DNA of 7,153 nucleotides. It comes from Acidisarcina sp. Its GTDB lineage: Bacteria > Acidobacteriota > Blastocatellia > Pyrinomonadales > Pyrinomonadaceae. Positions within the stretch are counted from its first letter, which is position 1. Every line of letters begins with the position of its first letter. The notes under the pieces were generated by a model. That model worked only from the letters and a program-made list of their open reading frames with translations. It made no database searches and was not told where the DNA came from. Positions 1-6,435 of the stretch are shown piece by piece. The position numbers were made by a program, and so were the translations under genes. Where the stretch lies: the NCBI GenBank assembly GCA_021155145.1, contig JAJNPX010000129.1:1-7153 (forward strand), in the 5' to 3' direction.

Positions 1-255
1 TTTCGGCATACCGAAATTGCGCATTTGCCGCGCTTTTGTGTCACGTCCTTTCTGTTGTCCGACGACACAAACCTCATGTTCGCCAAGTAGGGCGAATCCG
101 CACACCATTGCGGGATCGTCGGCATAGCGGCGGTCCCCGTGAATCTCAACGAATCCGGAGAATATTGAACGAACAAGATCGTTGGTGTACGGCCGGTCCG
201 GATTACGGGCGGTTCGAACACGCTCGATCGCAGTTTTCTCGGTTGTTTTTGCCAT
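1..255 (-). CDS. accA: Acetyl-CoA carboxylase carboxyltransferase subunit alpha, N-terminal 85 residues (3' end beyond window)
   Basis: AccA pairs with AccD to form the carboxyltransferase that moves the carboxyl group from biotin-BCCP to acetyl-CoA, giving malonyl-CoA for fatty-acid synthesis in the cytoplasm. Translating the reverse strand from the ATG at 255 gives an open frame of 85 codons to the window edge with the family's diagnostic N-terminal core: RNPDRPYT (residues 17-24), EIHGDRRYADDPAMV (37-51), GQQKGRDTK (66-74) and RNFGMPK (79-85). Only about 16 residues precede the RNPDRPYT block, whereas E. coli and Bacillus AccA carry some 50 more helical residues. A short form of this kind is known from clostridial AccA. 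The start cannot move upstream, because the in-frame codon three places earlier is the TGA of dnaE. The gene begins 6 nt after dnaE and is probably co-transcribed and translationally coupled with it; no good Shine-Dalgarno site is visible. The identity is very secure. Whether the short N-terminus is natural is inferred from the clostridial precedent. Confidence 0.93.
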   Translation of the reverse strand, partial: MAKTTEKTAIERVRTARNPDRPYTNDLVRSIFSGFVEIHGDRRYADDPAMVCGFALLGEHEVCVVGQQKGRDTKARQMRNFGMPK

Positions 256-261
256 AATTGA

Positions 262-3200
262 TCAGATCGCCCATTCCACGGAACAGCCGTGGGACGACAG
301 TTCACCCTCAAGCCGTGCTGAGCCCTCAACTCTCAAGACCTGAGACTCCAGTGTAACCTCAACACCTCCGATCGGCATCTTTAGAATAACTTCGCATCGG
401 CCCTGAGATCTGCTGAGAATACCGTAAACTGTATTGAGATCATCGTCTGAGCATTTTTGCGGTAGTCCCAAAAGCAGGGAACGTGCATTCTTTGGACGAG
501 CGTCTGCTAAATCCTTGATATCGTCAACAATAAGCGTGATCTCCTGGCCATCCACCGACTCGACCTTTCCCTCAACAATGAGGAGGCTATCGTCCGACAT
601 TATTGAACCAAATCTGCTATACGATTCTGCCCAAACGAGACACTTTACACTGCCGCTCTTGTCCTCAAGACGAAACACCGCGAAACGGTTGCCCTTCTTA
701 CTGTATCTGACCTGCAAGCCGGACACCACGCCTGCCATTCGCAGACGATCTCCGGCTTTCAGTTCTCCGCATTCAGAGAGAGGCTTTACTCCTAAACTCT
801 CCGTTGTCTCAGTGTGGGCGTCGAGTGGATGAACCGACAGAAAGAAGCCGATCGCAGATTTCTCGTGTTGCGACATTTCAGCCAGTGTCCACGGCCGGAC
901 ACTCTTTAGCTCGTCATCTGAACTATGCAAGTTGTCGGAGGCCCCGAACAGATCGGACTGACCCCGTTCACGATCATTCCATACGCGTTGGCTGAACGAC
1001 AGGGCATCATCTATCGACGCAAATGAGTCAGCCCTCCATTGATCGGGCCCGCTGGAGGCTGGCCTCAGTGAATCAAATGCGCCAGCAGCGATCAAGCTCT
1101 CAAGACACCGCCGATTTATGGCCCCCGGGTCGACCTTCGAGATAAAATCAAAGAGCGAAGAGAATCTGCCACCTTTTCTGGCCTCGACAATAGACTGTAC
1201 GGTCGAAGCACCAATGCCCTTGATCGCGCTCAATCCGAATCGCACGGAGTCCACAGTTGGGGTAAATCCTTCGTCGCTCTCGTTCACGTCCGGCGGCAAA
1301 AGCAACATACCCATCGAGCGCAACTCGCTTGAATACTTGTAGATCTTTGCCGCATCATCTGACTCGTGGGACAAAACTGAAGCGTAGAAAAAGCTCGGAT
1401 AATGGGCTTTTAAGTAAGCCGTCTGAAAGGCGAGATATGCATAGGCCATACTATGGCTTCGGTTAAAGCCATAATCGGCAAATTGGGCCATCAATGTAAA
1501 TATTTCCTCAGCTTTATCGCGATCGATCCCGTTCGAGACTGCCCCGCTAATGAACTTTTCTCTGTGGACCGCCATCTCCTCACGTTTTTTCTTGCCCATT
1601 GCCCGACGCATCAGGTCTGCCTCGCCGAGGCTGTACCCTGCGAGCTTTTGTGCAAGCTGCATGATCTGCTCTTGATAAACGAGGACACCATAGGTGTTGC
1701 TCAGGATGTCTTTCATTTCCGGGATCAGATATCGGACCTGCTTTTCACCCCGACGCCGAGCGATGAAATCGTCCACCATTCCGCCGTCCAGAGGTCCGGG
1801 GCGATATAGAGCGTTAAGGGCAGAAAGGTCCTCCAGATCTTCCGGCTTCAGTTTCCGGCAGATCTCCTGCATGCCCGACGATTCGAACTGAAAAACAGCG
1901 TCGGTCTTTCCATCTGCGAACAACCTCATCGTCTCCGGATCGTTTAGCGGTATCGATGGCCAGTCGATCTCAACGCCAGCCTTATTGCGTAGCGAGGCAA
2001 GACAATCATCAATGATGGTCAGGGTGGTTAGAGCGAGGAAATCCATCTTCAACATTCCGACCTTTTCAAGATCGGTCATTGAATATTGACTGGTCAGTTC
2101 ATTCTTAGACGAAACAGCCACCGGGATGAGTTCGTGAAGAGGTTTGGGTGAGATGACGACCCCGGCAGCATGAACCGATGAGTGACGAGCGCAGCCCTCA
2201 AGACGAAGGGCAGTGTCAACCAGATCTCGAACCCTCGGATCCTCCTTCATTGCTGCAGAGAGCTCCGGAACGCGCTCGATCGCCTGTGATATGGTCGTGT
2301 TGCGGCCGCGAAACGGCGGAGGTATCAACTTTGCAATGCGTTCAACATCGCCATATGGCATGTTCAGAGCACGGCCAACATCTTTGATCGCCGCTTTCGA
2401 CGCCATAGTCCCGAAAGTGATGATCTGGCAAACCGATTCTCGCCCGTAGACTTGGGTCACATGGTCGATCACAGCCCCGCGGCCTCGAATGCAGAAGTCA
2501 ATATCTATATCCGGCATTGAAATTCGTTCCGGATTGAGAAATCTTTCAAACAATAGGTCGTATTGAAGAGGATCAATTCCGGTGATCTCTAGGCAGTAGG
2601 CGACTAGTGAACCGGCCGCGGAACCCCGCCCCACACCGACCGGGATCCCGTTGTCGACCGCATATTTGATGAACTCCCATACGATCAGGAAATAGCCCGG
2701 AAAACCCATCCTTTTTATGATCTCGATCTCCTGGGTAAGTCGCTCACGATATTGTTCTATCGAACATCTCAGGTCGCCGGTGGCTATCATGGCATCGAGC
2801 ACGGTTTGCTTCCGTTTTTCGAATCCGTCCCACACTACTTTCTCAAAATACTCGTCGATCGAAAGTTCGCCGAATTCTGGAGGAATCGGAAACGTAGGCA
2901 GGGTGAGGTCGCCTGTGCTGGAGAGGTCCAGCTCACATCGATCGGCGATCTCAAGGGTGTTAAGCAGCGACTCTGGAATTTCCTCGCCAAAGAGTTCCCA
3001 CATCTCTTCAGCGCTCTTTACATAGTAGTTGGGCTCCGGAAACGAGTGGCGGGATTCTGAATAAGCGCGCCCTTCACCAATACAGAGGAGAATTTCATGG
3101 GCGCGGAAATCGTCCGCCGTCAAATAATGGGCATCGTTCGTTGCGACCAGTGGGACCGAAAGCTTTCGAGACAGCCGCACAATTTCCTTCCGAACGTTGG

Positions 3201-3777
3201 CTTCATCGCTCGAGCCGTGATCCTGAACTTCAAGATAGAAGTTCTTCTCACCAAAAATATCAAGAAGTCGGTCCGCATAGCGTTCGGCAGCCTCGCTGTC
3301 ACCATTACGCAGATAGGTTGAGATAGCCCCCGAAGCCCCGGACGAAAGTGCGATCAAGCCTTTGGAGAATTCCGCCAGAAGCTCAAAGTCTATCTGCGGC
3401 TTAAAATTGAACCCTTCGGTGAATGCCCTTGAAGCGAGTTGGACAAGGTTTTGATAACCAAGACGGTCTTCAGCCAGGAGAACCAGATCATAAAAAGGCC
3501 TGTCGCTGCCACGCGCGACATCTCGAGATAGTCGCGAGGTGGTAGAGACAAAAGGCTGATAGCCCACGATCGGGCGAATGCCGGCGGACTTCATCGAATT
3601 GAAGAATGATATCGCGCCGTACATGTTCCCATAGTCAGTGAGAGCGCAGGCTTGCATTCCGAGTTCATCCAACCGTTTCGCCAGTGGCTTTAGTTGGATA
3701 GTGCTCTGTAAGAGGCTATAATCAGAGTGCAAATGTAGGTGGACGAAGTCCTTTTCGCGGAAAGTGAGGCTGCCCAT
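262..3777 (-). CDS. dnaE: DNA polymerase III subunit alpha (replicative polymerase, DnaE1 type)
   Basis: This is the catalytic subunit of the replicative DNA polymerase. From the ATG at 3777 it is 1171 residues, normal for DnaE1, and aligns by eye with E. coli DnaE throughout. In order: an N-terminal PHP domain (HLHLHSDYS at 13-21, NDAHY ending near 218), the palm and fingers with GRGSAAGS (383-390), catalytic aspartates D423 and D425 in MPDIDIDF and D579 in KMDFLAL, YRPGPL (658-663) and YGFNRSHS (769-776), a helix-hairpin-helix around AIKGIG (851-856), a beta-clamp-binding peptide QSDLF (940-944), an OB-fold near 1010-1090 and a tau-binding-like C-terminal domain. The PHP domain has lost several metal ligands (Y49, Q74, D97 and A148 at ligand positions), so proofreading is probably supplied by a separate DnaQ. 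An in-frame TTG at 3786 would add three residues. I chose ATG because it is the stronger codon; neither start has a Shine-Dalgarno site. It diverges from miaB with almost no spacer, and accA follows 6 nt after its TGA. Confidence 0.96.
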   Translation of the reverse strand: MGSLTFREKDFVHLHLHSDYSLLQSTIQLKPLAKRLDELGMQACALTDYGNMYGAISFFNSMKSAGIRPIVGYQPFVSTTSRLSRDVARGSDRPFYDLVLLAEDRLGYQNLVQLASRAFTEGFNFKPQIDFELLAEFSKGLIALSSGASGAISTYLRNGDSEAAERYADRLLDIFGEKNFYLEVQDHGSSDEANVRKEIVRLSRKLSVPLVATNDAHYLTADDFRAHEILLCIGEGRAYSESRHSFPEPNYYVKSAEEMWELFGEEIPESLLNTLEIADRCELDLSSTGDLTLPTFPIPPEFGELSIDEYFEKVVWDGFEKRKQTVLDAMIATGDLRCSIEQYRERLTQEIEIIKRMGFPGYFLIVWEFIKYAVDNGIPVGVGRGSAAGSLVAYCLEITGIDPLQYDLLFERFLNPERISMPDIDIDFCIRGRGAVIDHVTQVYGRESVCQIITFGTMASKAAIKDVGRALNMPYGDVERIAKLIPPPFRGRNTTISQAIERVPELSAAMKEDPRVRDLVDTALRLEGCARHSSVHAAGVVISPKPLHELIPVAVSSKNELTSQYSMTDLEKVGMLKMDFLALTTLTIIDDCLASLRNKAGVEIDWPSIPLNDPETMRLFADGKTDAVFQFESSGMQEICRKLKPEDLEDLSALNALYRPGPLDGGMVDDFIARRRGEKQVRYLIPEMKDILSNTYGVLVYQEQIMQLAQKLAGYSLGEADLMRRAMGKKKREEMAVHREKFISGAVSNGIDRDKAEEIFTLMAQFADYGFNRSHSMAYAYLAFQTAYLKAHYPSFFYASVLSHESDDAAKIYKYSSELRSMGMLLLPPDVNESDEGFTPTVDSVRFGLSAIKGIGASTVQSIVEARKGGRFSSLFDFISKVDPGAINRRCLESLIAAGAFDSLRPASSGPDQWRADSFASIDDALSFSQRVWNDRERGQSDLFGASDNLHSSDDELKSVRPWTLAEMSQHEKSAIGFFLSVHPLDAHTETTESLGVKPLSECGELKAGDRLRMAGVVSGLQVRYSKKGNRFAVFRLEDKSGSVKCLVWAESYSRFGSIMSDDSLLIVEGKVESVDGQEITLIVDDIKDLADARPKNARSLLLGLPQKCSDDDLNTVYGILSRSQGRCEVILKMPIGGVEVTLESQVLRVEGSARLEGELSSHGCSVEWAI
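276..292 (-). other. Small hairpin at the end of dnaE, just before the accA start
   Basis: CCACGG (276-281) and CCGTGG (287-292) are perfect reverse complements separated by 5 nt, within the last codons of dnaE. The stem ends 20 nt before the accA start codon. No T-run follows on the minus strand, so it does not look like an intrinsic terminator. It could modulate accA initiation or coupling, or be a chance result of coding sequence. Confidence 0.3.
3694..3722 (+). promoter_or_regulatory. Candidate sigma-70-type promoter for miaB, antisense inside dnaE
   Basis: TTGGAT (3694-3699) and a perfect TATAAT (3717-3722) are separated by 17 nt, the optimal spacing. This would start transcription near 3729, giving a leader of about 60 nt before the miaB ATG at 3792. 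Only three of six -35 positions match TTGACA. The -10 overlaps, on the opposite strand, the dnaE codons for the conserved SDYS segment of the PHP motif, so the match may be forced by protein conservation. Supporting it, a miaB promoter must lie in this area, because there is no intergenic space between the two genes. Confidence 0.45.
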
Positions 3778-3791
3778 TTCATACAAGATAG
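3778..3791. other. Ultra-short divergent junction between dnaE and miaB
   Basis: Only 14 nt separate the chosen dnaE ATG (3777, minus strand) from the miaB ATG (3792, plus strand), or 5 nt if dnaE starts at the TTG at 3786. The stretch contains no Shine-Dalgarno sequence for either gene and cannot hold a promoter. Both promoters must therefore be embedded in the opposing coding regions, so the two mRNAs should overlap at their 5' ends. Confidence 0.8.
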
Positions 3792-5117
3792 ATGAAAAAA
3801 GTGTTTTTGGAAACTTTCGGCTGCCAGATGAATGTATCTGACTCGGAACGGGTGGCTACAACCCTTGCCGCGAATGGGTACGAGATCACGCGGAACCAGA
3901 TCGACGCGGATGTTGTCCTTATAAACACATGTTCAGTCCGCGAAAAGGCGGAACAGAAGCTCTATACTCAGGTTGGTCGGATCCGCGGCGGCAAGACCAA
4001 AAAACCATTGATCGGGGTACTTGGGTGCGTTGCTCAGTTAGAAGGAGAGACCTTATTTGACAAGATCGAAGGGGTTGATCTCGTTCTTGGCACGCGTGCT
4101 GTGGGCCGTGTCGCCGAAGCGCTTGAAAGTGTTTTTGAGGATGGTGGGGGATACGTCGATCTGGGAGATCGCGAGCGAGACTATAGATGGGACGTTGCCG
4201 ACAATGCCCGGAATTCTAAGTTCGTTGCATTTGTGCCTATTATCGAAGGCTGTAATAAGTTCTGTACATATTGTATCGTTCCATTTTCCCGCGGAAGGGA
4301 AGTCAGCCTTCCTGCTTCGATGATTGTTCAACAGGTGATCGACCTTAGGCGCCAGGGCGTCAAGGAAGTTCACCTTATCGGACAAAATGTGAACTCGTAC
4401 AGGCCGGCCGACGATTCTGGACTTGAGAAATTTCACGGGAAGACGCCGTTTTCGCGGTTGTTAAGAGCTGTATCCGCTACTGGTATAGAACGGATCAAAT
4501 TTAACACTTCGTTTCCCCGGGACTTCCATGACGACATCGTCGCCGCGATGGAAGAGAACGAGAATCTCTGCAATTGGGTCCATTTACCGGTCCAGTCGGG
4601 AAGCGATCGGATTCTAAAGGCCATGAAACGTCTCCACACTATCGATCGATACAAGGCCAAGATCGACCGCATACGAAATTCGACCCGCAGTATTGCTATC
4701 TCGACGGATATTATCGTGGGATTCCCGGGTGAAACAACCGAGGATTTTTGTAAGACCATCGATCTTTTTGAATATTGTAGGTATGATGCCGCCTATATTT
4801 TCAAGTATTCCCCTCGGTTCGGGACGCCGGCATTCAGTATGGAGGACGACGTTCCCGCCTCGGAAAAGAGTTCACGTTTTGTCGAGTTGGAAAAAGTTCA
4901 GAAGCGGCTTCAATCCGAAAGCCTATCGAGTTACAATGGCAAGACCGTGAGCGTCTTGGCGGAAAGGGTTTCTACAAGATCTGAGCGCGACCTGAGTGGC
5001 CATACGACTTGTCACCGAGTCGTGAACTTTGCTGGTGATATGGGGCTTCTCGGTGAGATCATTGATGTCAGAATTACGGAAGCCAAGGCTAATTCGTTAT
5101 ACGGTGAGGTAGTCTAG
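3792..5117 (+). CDS. miaB: tRNA-2-methylthio-N6-dimethylallyladenosine synthase (MiaB methylthiotransferase)
   Basis: MiaB is a radical-SAM enzyme that adds a methylthio group to i6A37 of tRNAs reading U-starting codons, stabilising codon-anticodon pairing. The 441-residue product has the family's three parts. The N-terminal UPF0004 domain carries cluster-binding cysteines in FGCQMN (C11), NTCSVR (C47) and LGCVAQ (C79). The radical-SAM core has the CxxxCxxC cluster motif in EGCNKFCTYC (C154, C158, C161) followed by IVPFSRGRE, and HLPVQSGSDRIL (264-275). The C-terminal TRAM domain spans about 383-441, including HRVVNF. The YCIVPFSRGRE and HLPVQSGSD blocks favour MiaB over RimO or MtaB. The i6A-forming partner MiaA is not in the window. 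The start is the first ATG after the dnaE divergence; there is no Shine-Dalgarno site. The DUF151 gene follows 5 nt after its TAG, suggesting an operon. Confidence 0.95.
   Translation: MKKVFLETFGCQMNVSDSERVATTLAANGYEITRNQIDADVVLINTCSVREKAEQKLYTQVGRIRGGKTKKPLIGVLGCVAQLEGETLFDKIEGVDLVLGTRAVGRVAEALESVFEDGGGYVDLGDRERDYRWDVADNARNSKFVAFVPIIEGCNKFCTYCIVPFSRGREVSLPASMIVQQVIDLRRQGVKEVHLIGQNVNSYRPADDSGLEKFHGKTPFSRLLRAVSATGIERIKFNTSFPRDFHDDIVAAMEENENLCNWVHLPVQSGSDRILKAMKRLHTIDRYKAKIDRIRNSTRSIAISTDIIVGFPGETTEDFCKTIDLFEYCRYDAAYIFKYSPRFGTPAFSMEDDVPASEKSSRFVELEKVQKRLQSESLSSYNGKTVSVLAERVSTRSERDLSGHTTCHRVVNFAGDMGLLGEIIDVRITEAKANSLYGEVV
3825..3840. repeat. 16-bp inverted repeat (CAGAT-N6-ATCTG) early in miaB
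   Basis: CAGAT (3825-3829) and ATCTG (3836-3840) form a perfect interrupted palindrome, 48-63 nt upstream of the dnaE ATG on the minus strand, where a dnaE promoter or operator would have to lie. It encodes part of the conserved GCQMNVSD motif of MiaB, so protein constraint may explain it. The regulatory reading is speculative. Confidence 0.25.
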
Positions 5118-5122
5118 ATCAA

Positions 5123-5611
5123 GTGAGCGAAGACGAAAATTTGGTCGAGGTAAAGATCGGTGCTCTGATCATGGACCCTAATACCAACACGCCCATCGTT
5201 GTACTGAAGGGAATCGACTCTGAAACGGTGCTCCCGATCTGGGTTGGTGCGTTTGAAGCGAACGCGATCGCCTTGGAGGTCGAGAAGATCATTCCGCAGC
5301 GGCCCATGACGCACGACCTTCTGAAAAATCTGGTACTGGAATGCGGCCTCGCGGGGTCGAGGGTCATAATTACCGACCTACTCGACAATACGTTCTATGC
5401 ATCGATCGAGCTTAGAGACGAGAACGGGGAACTCGTACTCTTGGACGCCAGGCCCTCGGACGCTATCGCACTTGCCCTAAGGCTTGATTGTCCGATCTAT
5501 GTACGTCAGAAGGTTCTCGACCTTTCTGCGACCGCCCGTCAACCAGAAGAAGGATCAGAGGATGACGAACTCGGACCAATGCCGGATGACTGGCCAGAAC
5601 TGATCGGCTAG
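5123..5611 (+). CDS. Bifunctional nuclease (DUF151) family protein
   Basis: This is a 162-residue protein of the DUF151/BFN family. A plant member was described as having DNase and RNase activity, and the bacterial members are poorly understood, so the role here is unknown. Family signatures are clear: LPIWVGAFEA (37-46), RPMTHDLL (60-67), DNTFYASIEL (88-97), LDARPSDAIALA (107-118) and PIYV (124-127). The last 25 or so residues form an acidic tail rich in E and D that ends in DDWPELIG, outside the conserved domain. The start is GTG at 5123, 5 nt after the miaB stop; the nearest purine-rich stretch, GAGG at 5106-5109, is 13 nt upstream, longer than ideal. An internal ATG at residue 17 would cut into the first conserved strand, so GTG is preferred. 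Its position directly behind miaB suggests co-transcription; a role in RNA metabolism would be only guilt by association. Confidence 0.9.
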   Translation: MSEDENLVEVKIGALIMDPNTNTPIVVLKGIDSETVLPIWVGAFEANAIALEVEKIIPQRPMTHDLLKNLVLECGLAGSRVIITDLLDNTFYASIELRDENGELVLLDARPSDAIALALRLDCPIYVRQKVLDLSATARQPEEGSEDDELGPMPDDWPELIG

Positions 5612-5679
5612 GCCTGTTCCGTCTCCAAACGCAGCTTTACGCTAGTTTCTCGAAATTTCTTTTTATCACCGTCCCATAC
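5612..5679 (+). other. 68-nt spacer before parA (largest intergenic gap)
   Basis: This is the only gap of any size in the window and probably separates the miaB unit from parAB. It holds a weak imperfect hairpin (AAAC 5627-5630 with GTTT 5645-5648, inner AGC/GCT around the loop 5636-5640), an 8-bp palindrome GAAATTTC (5652-5659) and a T-rich stretch at 5656-5666. These resemble a poor terminator at best. I see no convincing -35/-10 pair and no Shine-Dalgarno site before the parA ATG, so parAB may be transcribed partly by read-through from miaB. Confidence 0.4.
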
Positions 5680-6435
5680 ATGATCATCGTAATTGCAAAT
5701 CAAAAAGGCGGAGTCGGAAAAACCACGACCGCCATTAATCTTGCAGCCGCCATTGCGAACCAGCGAAAGCGGGTGCTGTTGATCGACCTCGATCCACAAA
5801 GCAATTCTTCACTTTCTTTCATAGAACCCGATCGCGTTAATGGCGGGGCCTACGAGCTTTTTGCTGAGCCTGACCGCGACCTGACCGAGCTTGTTTATCA
5901 AACGAGCACGCCCAATCTCTTTTTGATACCAGCTCGGATCAGCCTGGCAAAACTCGAAGCCAAACTGATCGGCGACTTTGATGCAGCATTTAAGCTGCGT
6001 GACCGCATAGAAGCACTGAAGCGTGATTATGACGTGATCCTTATCGATACTCCACCTACCCTTGGGATCCTGACCGTAAATGCTATGGTTGCTGCGAATC
6101 ACGTTATAATTCCAATTCAATCGTCTTATTTTGCTCTTGAGGGAACTGACGACCTTCTCGAAACGATCGAGAAGATCCGCTCAAGGCCCAACCCCGAGCT
6201 AAATTTGTTGGGAGTCGTGGTAACGCTTTTTGACCGCAGAACCACTATCTCCCATGACGTCGAGTCTCACATTCGCAATGTATTCGGCAAAAAGGCCTTC
6301 AAGACAGTCATATCACGCAGTGTAAGGCTCGAGGAGTCGCCTGCTCATAAGAAATCCATATTCGATTACGCACCACGTTCGTCTGGTGCCACCGAGTATC
6401 AAAGCCTTTCAAAGGAGGTGCTTAAACGTGTCTAA
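5680..6435 (+). CDS. parA: Chromosome-partitioning ATPase ParA/Soj
   Basis: ParA-type Walker ATPases bind nucleoid DNA as ATP dimers and, with ParB bound at parS, move or tether the replicated origin. The 251-residue product begins directly with the strand before the deviant Walker A motif KGGVGKTT (residues 9-16, signature K9, catalytic K14). It then shows LLIDLDPQSN (33-42, with D38 at the hydrolysis position), Walker B VILIDTPP (119-126, D123), QSSYFALEG and the Soj-typical FDRRT and SRSVRLEESPAH segments. There is no N-terminal helix-turn-helix, so it is the short chromosomal Soj form rather than a plasmid type Ia autorepressor. Length is normal. The ATG at 5680 is the only sensible start; it lacks a Shine-Dalgarno site. 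Its stop overlaps the parB start by 8 nt. MinD is excluded by the adjacent parB and the Soj-like C-terminus. Confidence 0.95.
   Translation: MIIVIANQKGGVGKTTTAINLAAAIANQRKRVLLIDLDPQSNSSLSFIEPDRVNGGAYELFAEPDRDLTELVYQTSTPNLFLIPARISLAKLEAKLIGDFDAAFKLRDRIEALKRDYDVILIDTPPTLGILTVNAMVAANHVIIPIQSSYFALEGTDDLLETIEKIRSRPNPELNLLGVVVTLFDRRTTISHDVESHIRNVFGKKAFKTVISRSVRLEESPAHKKSIFDYAPRSSGATEYQSLSKEVLKRV
6413..6420 (+). promoter_or_regulatory. Strong ribosome-binding site for parB inside the end of parA
   Basis: AGGAGGTG matches the anti-Shine-Dalgarno sequence over eight bases, with AGGAGG ending 9 nt before the GTG at 6428. It fixes the parB start and is the only strong site I see before any gene here, suggesting independent loading on parB as well as coupling to parA. 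Confidence 0.85.

Noticed and set aside
37..52. parS-like half site TGTGTCACGT
   Set aside because: The left half matches TGTTTCACGT at all but one base, but the right half does not continue to GAAACA, and it lies in the conserved accA KGRDTK codons.
434..3326. Plus-strand open frames across the dnaE region (for example 434-832, 1453-1809, 2717-3025)
   Set aside because: They are antisense to the well-conserved dnaE, have no recognisable domains, and their products look like low-complexity shadows of a coding frame.
3778..3786. TTG at 3786 as the dnaE start
   Set aside because: It adds only three residues, is a rarer start codon and has no ribosome site; ATG at 3777 still leaves a normal N-terminus. 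It cannot be excluded.
4053..4759. Minus-strand open frames within miaB (4053-4436, 4433-4759)
   Set aside because: The sense frame carries all MiaB motifs without interruption, and the antisense products have no family features.
5264..5271. HIP1 octamer GCGATCGC suggesting a cyanobacterium
   Set aside because: Only one full copy occurs, whereas the enriched word is the shorter CGATCG with variable flanks, and nothing else in the window points specifically to cyanobacteria.
5627..5666. Intrinsic terminator after the DUF151 gene
   Set aside because: The stem is imperfect, A/T-rich and interrupted (4 + 3 bp), and the following T-run is broken, so it is below what I would call a terminator.
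5636..5666. parA promoter TTTACG ... TTTTAT
   Set aside because: Both boxes match poorly and the spacing is 19 nt or more, and the start site would fall almost on the ATG.
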